Origin: Eggerthellaceae bacterium UBA5906
Lineage (GTDB): Bacteria > Actinomycetota > Coriobacteriia > Coriobacteriales > Eggerthellaceae
Reading direction: 5' to 3'
Assembly (NCBI GenBank): GCA_002431805.1
Contig: DJEE01000118.1
Coordinates: 5,664 to 10,882 of the forward strand
DNA: 5,219 nucleotides
Position 1 is the stretch's first letter. Each line of letters starts with the position of its first letter. Below, piece by piece: positions 1 through 4,721 of this stretch. The position numbers and the translations under genes were made by a program. Under the pieces are notes generated by a model, which ran no database searches, was not told where the DNA came from, and saw nothing but the letters and a program-made list of their open reading frames with translations.

Positions 1-248
1 AGTTTTGCATGAACACAAGCTGCCACCCCTACGGGCGTGACGAGCTGGAGAAGAAGACGGCGTGGATGGGCAAAATCAACCCGCACACCCCGCAACACGG
101 CGAACAAAAATGCACCACGTGCCACAAAGCGCACCGTGCGAGCGTGAATTATTGCACGCAGTGCCACACCGACGCTGTTGTGCCTGATGGTTGGCTGAGC
201 TACACCGATAGCAAGCTGCTAGAGGAAGCAGCGGGCGTAACCGAATAA
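1..248 (+). CDS. Multihaem cytochrome c (c3/tetrahaem type), 3' end only
   Basis: This is the C-terminal part of a periplasmic or surface multihaem cytochrome c. The frame is open from the left edge (first full codon at 3) to TAA at 246-248. Three haem-binding motifs are visible: CMNTSCH (CX4CH, codons 6-26), CTTCH and CTQCH (both CXXCH). Extra histidines in NPHTPQHG just before the second motif could be distal haem ligands. The pattern from there through CTTCHKAHRASVNYCTQCH to a DGW ending resembles the tetrahaem domain found in flavocytochrome c and in cytochromes paired with fumarate-reductase-like flavoproteins. The CX4CH spacing is known from cytochromes c3. The ATG at 9 lies inside the first haem motif, between its two cysteines, so it cannot be the start; the signal peptide and at least one more haem probably lie upstream. 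Role (inferred): electron carrier to a terminal reductase. The partner is not in the window. Confidence 0.88.
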   Translation, partial: FCMNTSCHPYGRDELEKKTAWMGKINPHTPQHGEQKCTTCHKAHRASVNYCTQCHTDAVVPDGWLSYTDSKLLEEAAGVTE

Positions 249-280
249 CGCGCAAGGTGCAACACCAGGCGCACCGCGCC

Positions 281-326
281 AAGGGGAGGCTGAGGCTGAA
301 ACGCTTCGGCCTCCCCTTGCGTTTTT
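281..326 (+). terminator. Intrinsic terminator of the cytochrome gene
   Basis: A perfect 10-bp stem (281-290 with 309-318, AAGGGGAGGC/GCCTCCCCTT) is followed after GCG by TTTTT at 322-326. The repeated GAGGC allows a competing inner hairpin (292-300 with 305-313, one G-U pair, ACGC loop). It lies 32 bases after the cytochrome stop codon, in the right orientation to end that transcript. Confidence 0.8.
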
Positions 327-329
327 GCC

Positions 330-505
330 CACCGTAAGCCGCTCGGAACGAAAAATCGCATACGTTTGGATTTTAATGTAGGGTCTCGAAGTAGCCTGAA
401 ATTTCGCTTGCCGCTGACCTGGCCTTTTGCTAACGCAAAATGCCCCGCTACTTAGGAGCAGGGCATTAAAATCCAAACGTATGCGATTTTTGCTGCGGCT
501 TGGTG
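330..505. repeat. Long inverted repeat with 28-bp perfect arms in a convergent intergenic region
   Basis: Positions 351-378 are exactly the reverse complement of 464-491 (28 of 28; left arm begins AAAAATCGCATACG). The similarity continues outward with small gaps: AAGCCGC at 336-342 matches the complement of 495-501, and CACC at 330-333 matches the complement of 502-505. Inside, AAGTAGC (389-395) can pair with GCTACTT (447-453). The core element is 141 bp. No target-site duplication is visible next to the 28-bp arms, and the right-hand interior contains a minus-strand terminator. Known possibilities are a MITE-like or REP-like element, or an ancient inverted duplication. The sequence alone does not decide, and the number of genomic copies is unknown. 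Confidence 0.9.
437..465 (-). terminator. Intrinsic terminator of the TIM-barrel gene unit
   Basis: Read on the minus strand, UGCCCUGCU (465-457) pairs with AGCGGGGCA (449-441) as a 9-bp stem with one U-G wobble and a 7-base loop, followed directly by UUUU (440-437). On the plus strand the wobble becomes a C-A mismatch, so the structure favours minus-strand use. It sits about 95 bases past the stop codon of the minus-strand gene ending at 559 and just inside the right arm of the inverted repeat. Confidence 0.72.
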
Positions 506-558
506 CGCCCGGCGGCGTGGTGGTGCAGTTTGCAGGGTTTCGCGAGCCGCTGCGCTGC

Positions 559-1293
559 TTATACGCCTGCTTGTTCGCGGTTGCGGCGCATGGTTTCGCG
601 CTCTAGTTCGGCGCAGCTTGGCGGCGTCCACGACAGCGCGTCGGCACCGGCCTTGATGGCAGCCGCGGCGGTTTCCTCGGTGGGCCCGGCCGTGGCGATG
701 ATGGGCAGCTGCGGGTACGCGTCGCGCAGCTCTGCCACCACGGTTGCCGTGTTGCGACCTGCGGCAACGTTTACGATGCGCGCACCAGCGGTGATTTTGC
801 GGTCGACGGTTTCGTCGTAGGCGCCCACCGTGGCAACCACGGGGATGTCCACGATCTGCGCCATGTCGCCAATAAGTTCGGGGGTGGCTGTCATGTTCGC
901 CATGACGGCGCTTGCCCCCTGCGACTCAGCCTCCATGGCAAGGATGACCGAACGCGCCCCCGACGTGGTGGCGCCGGTAACGCCCACTAGCACGGGGCGG
1001 CCCGACACCTGTAAAAGCGCTTGCGTGATAGCGGGCTGGCAGGTAAACGGCGCAGCGGCAAGCACCGCGTCGGCGTTGCTGTTGCGGATGATGTACAAGT
1101 CGGTGGAGAACACGAGCGTGCGGATAGTGTGGCCGATCAGCTCGATGCCCGGGCAGGCCTTGGCGGCCTTCGGCGCGCGCACCTCTGCCTTGATGAGCTT
1201 GCCCTGCACCGATTTTCGCTCGTAGGCCAACTCAAAGCCGTCGTTTTCCGCTTCAGTGGCCTCGTTTTCATCAAGGGCCGAAAACTCGCTCAT
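559..1293 (-). CDS. Predicted TIM-barrel protein of unknown reaction
   Basis: A 244-residue soluble protein with no signal peptide. After an acidic N-terminus (about 1-20) it shows eight alternating strand-like segments: LVFSTDLYII (60-69), ADAVLAAAPF (74-83), VLVGVTGA (101-108), ASAVMANM (127-134), PVVATVG (151-157), ARIVNVAAG (171-179), LPIIATAGPT (196-205) and ADALSWTPP (217-225). This is the layout of a (beta/alpha)8 barrel. The end, ATAGPTEE followed by AIKAGADALSWTPP, resembles the last strands of KDPG-aldolase and ribulose-phosphate-binding barrels, where glycine loops bind phosphate. That suggests a phosphate-containing ligand, but the substrate and catalytic residues are not identifiable. 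The ATG at 1293 overlaps the upstream gene's stop by four bases (ATGA) and has AAGGAG at 1302-1307, 8 bases away. Translation is therefore probably coupled to the helical protein. Stop is TAA at 559-561. Confidence 0.85.
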   Translation of the reverse strand: MSEFSALDENEATEAENDGFELAYERKSVQGKLIKAEVRAPKAAKACPGIELIGHTIRTLVFSTDLYIIRNSNADAVLAAAPFTCQPAITQALLQVSGRPVLVGVTGATTSGARSVILAMEAESQGASAVMANMTATPELIGDMAQIVDIPVVATVGAYDETVDRKITAGARIVNVAAGRNTATVVAELRDAYPQLPIIATAGPTEETAAAAIKAGADALSWTPPSCAELERETMRRNREQAGV

Positions 1294-1769
1294 CGGTTGT
1301 TCTCCTTCTTATCGGCTGTGTGCGGCGCGGCGGTGTCAGGCGTTGCGGGCGGCTGTTGCCCGTCTTGCCCCTCATGCGCGTGGGCACCGAACATGTTGCG
1401 GTTCAGGCTGATGATCTCGTCGGCGATGCGCGTGAACGCCTCACCGGATTCGCCAAGGTGGGAGTGCAGGTATTCTATGCGCTCTTCGCGCTTGCGCTGC
1501 AGCCGCTCCACATCAGCATCGCCTATGCTTGCTTTCAGATTGGCGACGATGCGGTCGAAAAACGTCTCGAGCATGTCGAGCTCTTCGGCCGAAAACCCCG
1601 CCAGCAAATCAACGTCGTGCGCGTGCGGGTCGTGCGCAACGTTGTGGTTGGCGGCCCGCTGCGCAAGTCCGCGCAACTTCCCCAATGCAAAATATTGCAG
1701 CACGGTGGCCTGACGGTATTTTTCCATCAAGGCTTCCTTGCGCTGTTCAAGGGCGATCGCGTCGTCCAT
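1290..1769 (-). CDS. Small His-rich helical protein of unknown function
   Basis: A 159-residue cytoplasmic protein that I do not recognise. Visible parts are a charged N-terminal helix (about 5-40), a histidine-rich stretch NHNVAHDPHAHD (41-52) with four histidines that could bind metal, helical segments at about 61-83, 85-103 and 109-128 rich in Glu, Arg and Leu, and a flexible Pro/Ala/Thr/Gln tail (about 133-159). It has no signal peptide or membrane segment. Start choice: the ATG at 1769 has AGGAG (1775-1779) 5 bases upstream. The frame stays open to a TTG at 2006, but those 79 extra codons have about 49% G/C at third positions against about 73% in a 62-codon sample just after the ATG, so they look non-coding. 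It is first in a two-gene unit with the TIM-barrel gene (ATGA overlap), which suggests that the two act together. Confidence 0.72.
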   Translation of the reverse strand: MDDAIALEQRKEALMEKYRQATVLQYFALGKLRGLAQRAANHNVAHDPHAHDVDLLAGFSAEELDMLETFFDRIVANLKASIGDADVERLQRKREERIEYLHSHLGESGEAFTRIADEIISLNRNMFGAHAHEGQDGQQPPATPDTAAPHTADKKENNR

Positions 1770-1774
1770 GGCAT

Positions 1775-1779
1775 CTCCT
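1775..1779 (-). promoter_or_regulatory. Ribosome binding site supporting the ATG at 1769
   Basis: AGGAG on the minus strand, 5 bases before ATG. It favours the 159-residue form over a TTG start at 2006. The TTG also has an upstream GAAGGA (2010-2015), but only 3 bases away, which is close for efficient initiation. Confidence 0.6.
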
Positions 1780-1807
1780 ATCACGTACGCCTTGTCGTGT
1801 GGATAAA

Positions 1808-1836
1808 AATGTAACGATTGACCTAAAGGTTTGCAA
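1808..1836 (-). promoter_or_regulatory. Candidate promoter of the helical/TIM-barrel pair
   Basis: On the minus strand, TTGCAA (1836-1831) and TACATT (1813-1808) are separated by exactly 17 bases; each matches the housekeeping sigma consensus at four of six positions. It would give a leader of roughly 30 bases before the ATG at 1769. The spacer contains the small palindrome ACCTTTAGGT (1821-1830), a possible operator. Both matches are moderate, so this is only a candidate. Confidence 0.35.
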
Positions 1837-1979
1837 GCCGCAGCACAGGCTAACCCGCATTTGTCACATTCCTGCAACGCGGCCGCGAGCATCCTGACTG
1901 CTTCGCGCAGAGCAAACAGCGGATTTGCTCGCGCTGCGTAGAACGATGCGTCTTCTTCGGGCAAGGTTTTACTTTTTGA

Positions 1980-2148
1980 TGCCAAAATTTGCGTTGGTGT
2001 GCGCAAAGTTCCTTCGACATACCGCGCTGATTACTCGTTATGCTATCAACGTTGCATTCTATGTAATATGCGCCGTTTGTGTTCGTCGTCGAAACAAGAA
2101 TCCCAATGACAACAGATTGTATCGAACACACAAGCGAAAATTTTGGCA
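1980..2148. repeat. AT-rich segment bounded by an imperfect 25-bp inverted repeat
   Basis: Positions 1980-2004 match the reverse complement of 2124-2148 at 20 of 25 bases, with the first 11 (TGCCAAAATTT) identical. The enclosed 119 bp includes the palindrome CAACGTTG (2047-2054). The lower GC content coincides with the repeat boundaries. It could be a decayed small insertion, a pair of regulator sites or chance; no target duplication is evident. Confidence 0.4.
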
Positions 2149-2167
2149 GCAACCCTCGGAAAACCCA

Positions 2168-3073
2168 TTAGAACGGCGCAATCGAGAAAGCGCGCATACT
2201 GGTTTCGCCGGGCGCTAGCAGCATCATGCCGGGTTTGTGCTCGAACACGTCGTCGGCGTCGCGCTCGGTGGTGTGCCCCGTCCAGGGCTCAAGGGCAACA
2301 AACGGCGCATCGTGCGCAGCCGACCACACGCCGATGTAGTCAAATCCTGGGAAATCCACGCGCACGCCGTGGCCGCTTTTCGTGTCAAGAAGCGTAAGCG
2401 TGCGGTCGGGGACATCGGTGAACATAAGGGCATCGTGCGCGAATGTTTTGTGCGTAAGCGCAACCGTGTCGCAGTTCTGCGGGCATGTAAAAGCGTTATC
2501 CCAGCTCATTAGGCCGTCTTCGCCGATAACGGGAACAGTGCAGGTCCAGGGTTTGCTGAATTTCAGCACGTAGTCGTTGAAGGTTTCGCTTGCCGTGCTT
2601 TGCGATGTGGCGGGCAGCGGAACGTTGAAGGCCGGGTGACCGCCCACGCAAAACGGCAGCGGCACGTCGCCCGTGTTCGTGACGCGAAACGTTTGCGACA
2701 ACGTAGCCGTGCCGGTGATGGCGTATGTCATGTTCAGCTTGAAATGGTACGGGTAGGCTGCGAAGGTTTCGGCATTGTCGCACAGTTCGAACGTTACCGC
2801 GCTGCCGTCTGCCGCGCGGTCGACCACGGCGTGAACGTAGTTGCGTGCAACACCGTGGCGCCCCATCGTACACGGCCCCGCAGCCGACTCCGCCTGCCCG
2901 TTGCGCAACGACCCCACTATGGGGAACAGCACCGGAGCACGCCGCGCCCAAAACACCGGGTCGCCTTGCCATAGATACTCGCGCCCCTCAAGCTGCAAGC
3001 TGCAAAGCTGTGCACCCATCGGGTCAACGACAGCGCATAGGTTGCCCGCGCGTAACGTTACCGGTTCGGACAT
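2168..3073 (-). CDS. LacX-like aldose 1-epimerase (galactose mutarotase superfamily)
   Basis: A 301-residue cytoplasmic enzyme predicted to interconvert the alpha and beta anomers of an aldose or aldose phosphate. Family signatures in order: a REYLWQGDPVFWARRAPVLF block (31-50) with PIVGSLRNG after it, GRHGVARN (71-78) with the conserved His73, GGHPAFNVP (144-152) with catalytic-type His146, and ALEPWTG (260-266) with Glu262 as the expected catalytic base. The length is usual for the LacX-like branch of COG2017. The frame is open further upstream to 3229, but ATG 3073 is preferred: it is preceded by AAGGAAGGA (3081-3089) 7 bases away, the protein aligns with the family from there, and the extension is basic and unlike the family. 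The sugar is not predictable, because no sugar kinase, transporter or hydrolase gene lies alongside. It has its own 171-bp upstream gap. I see no clear terminator after its TAA at 2168-2170. Confidence 0.9.
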   Translation of the reverse strand: MSEPVTLRAGNLCAVVDPMGAQLCSLQLEGREYLWQGDPVFWARRAPVLFPIVGSLRNGQAESAAGPCTMGRHGVARNYVHAVVDRAADGSAVTFELCDNAETFAAYPYHFKLNMTYAITGTATLSQTFRVTNTGDVPLPFCVGGHPAFNVPLPATSQSTASETFNDYVLKFSKPWTCTVPVIGEDGLMSWDNAFTCPQNCDTVALTHKTFAHDALMFTDVPDRTLTLLDTKSGHGVRVDFPGFDYIGVWSAAHDAPFVALEPWTGHTTERDADDVFEHKPGMMLLAPGETSMRAFSIAPF

Positions 3074-3190
3074 AACGGCATCCTTCCTTTGGGGATTTGA
3101 TGTTCTGCGTGCCACTTTACGCCACCCGCTTTGCCGCACAGGGTCGCTAGACAATGATTTCCGCCGATTTTCCCACATTCGGGAACATGC

Positions 3191-3246
3191 GACAGGGGTC
3201 GTGTGAGTTGCCGCGCGCCCGTGTGGCAACTCACCCGACCCCTGTC
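3191..3246. repeat. Strong 22-bp hairpin after the permease stop codon, without a U tract
   Basis: Arms 3191-3212 and 3225-3246 pair at 21 of 22 positions (single mismatch, 3202 with 3235). In plus-strand RNA the loop can pair further (3213-3216 with 3221-3224, two G-U pairs, GCCC tetraloop). The right arm overlaps the permease stop codon (TGA, 3247-3245), so permease transcripts enter the hairpin immediately. No run of T follows in either direction, so it is not a standard intrinsic terminator. It may be a REP-like palindrome, an RNA 3'-end stabiliser or a U-less terminator between the permease and epimerase genes. Confidence 0.8.
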
Positions 3247-4420
3247 AAACGGCCGCGCACCCTTGCAGCATAGCCAATACCAGCAGCACCGCAAGAAACG
3301 CCACGTTGACCAGCGTGAAAACCGCTAAGTAGCGGCCCCGAATGCCGGGACGACCTACTGATACGGCCTTGAAGGTGATCAGGCTTGCCATGGACGCGAT
3401 AAGCGTGCCCAAGCCGCCAAGGTTCGTGCCCACGATAAGCGCCGGCCATTGGTTAGTGAATCCCGAAAGCAGCACGGCGGCAGGCACGTTGCTGATAACC
3501 TGGCTTGCGGCAACCGACGCCAGCAGCGCGTTAGTGCTCACAGCTGCGGCAAGCACATCGTGCAAAAGCGGCAGGCGGCTTAAGTTGCCCACGAACACGA
3601 ACAGCGCAACGAATGTGGCAAGCAAGCCGAAGTCCACGCGCTTTAACAGCCGCGCATCGGTAAAGGCCACGGTGACCAGCACCAACGCAAGCACCGCCCG
3701 AACGTCAGCAATGCCTATCACCGCAGCAAGACACGCCGCGAACAACGCAAGGTACAGTATAAAACGCAAGCGATGTTCACGCAGAGGCATCGAAGCAGGT
3801 GGGTTGGCCGACGAGGTAGCCAGCCCGCGTTCGCCGTTGCGCGCAAGAGGCTGTGGGCGAAACGCCGCCGCAACCACCGTCGCCAGCAATACGCCCGATG
3901 CCAGCGTGTACGGCCCCATGAGCTGCAGAAACTGTCCCATGCCCATGCCAGAAGCCGTGAACAGGTACAGGTTTTGCGGGTTTCCCACGGGTGTGAACAT
4001 GCTACCCAGGTTTGCGGCGACGGTCATAAGCGCGGCAACTAGGCATAGGCGGTGCTCCATGTGCGCGGCTCGAAGCACGGCAAGCGCCAAGGGCACGAAC
4101 GTGATAAGCGCCACGTCGTTGGTGACCAGCATGCTGGCGAAAAACGCCAAGCCAACCAACGCCGCAACGATGGCGCGTTGCGTGCGGGCGCGCGCCACCA
4201 ACCATGCGCCCGCGGTGTCCAACACGCCCAGCTCGCGAAAGCCAGCAACCACAGCCATCAGGCAAAACAGCAACGCCAGCGTGTTCCAGTCAACGTAGCC
4301 AGCGTACAGCGCATCGGGCGGCACAGCCGCGCACGATACCAGGGCAGCCACCGCAGCCACCACCAGCACCGTTTCGTTCGCGAAGAACCGCCGCGCCCTT
4401 CGCCCTGCCCCATCGCGCAT
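3245..4420 (-). CDS. SLC13/ArsB-type permease (CitMHS, ion transporter superfamily)
   Basis: A 391-residue inner-membrane protein with about ten hydrophobic segments in two related halves joined by a hydrophilic loop (about 187-221). The first half has DWNTLALLFCLM (from 44), TNDVALITFVPLAL (100-113) and NLGSMFTPVGNPQN (137-150). The second half mirrors these with VDFGLLATFVALFVFVG (262-278), SNVPAAVLL (310-318) and GTNLGGLGT (331-339) followed by SMASLI. These are the family's substrate- and cation-binding re-entrant signatures. Relatives move arsenite, citrate, dicarboxylates, sulfate or sodium/protons; the substrate here cannot be named. No arsenic-resistance partner gene (arsR, arsA, arsC) is adjacent, so calling it ArsB would be unsafe. 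The frame is open to 4642, but ATG 4420 has GGGAAGG (4426-4432) 5 bases upstream, and the extension is an Arg-rich, non-family sequence. It ends in TGA at 3247-3245, inside a strong hairpin. Confidence 0.87.
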   Translation of the reverse strand: MRDGAGRRARRFFANETVLVVAAVAALVSCAAVPPDALYAGYVDWNTLALLFCLMAVVAGFRELGVLDTAGAWLVARARTQRAIVAALVGLAFFASMLVTNDVALITFVPLALAVLRAAHMEHRLCLVAALMTVAANLGSMFTPVGNPQNLYLFTASGMGMGQFLQLMGPYTLASGVLLATVVAAAFRPQPLARNGERGLATSSANPPASMPLREHRLRFILYLALFAACLAAVIGIADVRAVLALVLVTVAFTDARLLKRVDFGLLATFVALFVFVGNLSRLPLLHDVLAAAVSTNALLASVAASQVISNVPAAVLLSGFTNQWPALIVGTNLGGLGTLIASMASLITFKAVSVGRPGIRGRYLAVFTLVNVAFLAVLLVLAMLQGCAAV

Positions 4421-4510
4421 ATGAACCTTCCCGTTTTGTCGCATTCTTGTCGTGTGAACCTTAGGATACCTTCTCTGGCCCGCCCTCGCGAAGCGCAGTC
4501 GCGGATTACG

Positions 4511-4566
4511 CTTTGCGCGCAAGAATGTTTTCGATGCCCCCTTGCCTAAAGCTTTGCGCGCAAGAA
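4511..4566. promoter_or_regulatory. Two identical palindromic boxes upstream of the permease, candidate operator pair
   Basis: CTTTGCGCGCAAGAA occurs at 4511-4525 and exactly again at 4552-4566. Each copy contains the perfect 10-bp palindrome TTGCGCGCAA (4513-4522, 4554-4563). The copies are 41 bp apart, near four DNA turns, so dimers would sit on the same face. They lie 91-146 bp upstream of the permease ATG. A regulator-binding role is inferred; a simple short repeat is also possible. Confidence 0.4.
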
Positions 4567-4654
4567 CGCGAGAACCTAATGTGCGGCGAGGCCCAAAACG
4601 GCATCTGCATCGTGCGGTAGAAAGCCTGAAAGCGCTAGACACCCACTAGCTAAC

Positions 4655-4693
4655 GCGAAAGAAGCCCGAACTGCTTGTTCGGGCTTCTTTCGC
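4655..4693 (-). terminator. 17-bp perfect hairpin terminator after the DUF2318 gene
   Basis: Positions 4655-4671 pair perfectly with 4677-4693 around a 5-base loop. The GC-rich core (GAAGCCCGAAC) is flanked by AAAG and CTTT, so the U-rich tail is partly inside the stem and the structure could work in both directions. It begins 29 bases after the lipoprotein stop codon and separates that gene from the permease. Confidence 0.75.
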
Positions 4694-4721
4694 AAATCGA
4701 CGTTTAACGATGCCGCTGCGC

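Larger units (their letters stand above)
1770..2167. other. 398-bp stretch without a confident gene
   Basis: This lies between the epimerase stop and the ATG of the helical protein. The part nearest the gene holds the candidate promoter (1808-1836) and a hairpin (stem GAGCAAA 1910-1916 with TTTGCTC 1924-1930, extended by GCGC pairs across a bulged base, 1905-1934). The part at 1980-2148 is clearly richer in A and T than the coding regions and is bounded by an imperfect inverted repeat. It also contains TAGAAT on the minus strand (about 2064-2069), a good -10 match without a convincing -35. An open minus-strand frame runs through 1770-2006 in phase with the downstream gene and encodes a Cys cluster, but its codon use is unlike its neighbours. 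Confidence 0.5.
4421..4721. other. 301-bp intergenic region upstream of the permease
   Basis: It contains the lipoprotein terminator (4655-4693), a short GCTAG/CTAGC inverted pair (4634-4638, 4646-4650), two identical palindromic boxes (4511-4525, 4552-4566) and the permease ribosome binding site. A TATCCT on the minus strand (about 4464-4469) could serve as a -10 element, but no good -35 is placed correctly. The open minus-strand frame across 4421-4642 encodes Arg-rich sequence that I regard as non-coding. Confidence 0.5.

Noticed and set aside
9..248. ATG at 9 as the start of a 79-residue protein
   Set aside because: The codon before it is a Cys that completes a CX4CH haem motif, and the frame is open to the window edge, so this is an internal Met of a longer cytochrome.
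219..476. Minus-strand 85-codon open frame
   Set aside because: It covers the inverted repeat and two terminators, overlaps the cytochrome end and has no protein-like character.
500..1225. Plus-strand open frames opposite the TIM-barrel gene
   Set aside because: They are antisense to a convincing gene, have skewed Ser/Ala/Arg composition and show no family motifs.
1320..1897. Plus-strand open frames opposite the helical protein
   Set aside because: Antisense overlap, no recognisable domain, and better start signals and codon use on the minus strand.
1850..2152. 100-codon minus-strand Cys-containing frame
   Set aside because: It starts with TTG in an AT-rich inverted-repeat segment without a usable ribosome binding site, overlaps another frame and has no domain.
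3169..3189. TTCCC/GGGAA hairpin near the epimerase promoter region
   Set aside because: Only five base pairs with no U tract and no matching promoter elements; too weak to call.
3074..3229. N-terminal extension of the epimerase
   Set aside because: It is Arg-rich, unlike the LacX family, and a good ribosome binding site precedes the internal ATG at 3073.
3342..4298. 318-codon plus-strand open frame
   Set aside because: It is the shadow of the permease; its Ser/Thr/Ala/Arg composition is typical of antisense reading in GC-rich DNA.
4511..4566. Possible CRISPR-like repeat pair
   Set aside because: Only two 15-bp copies, mostly palindromic, with no further units and no cas genes nearby.
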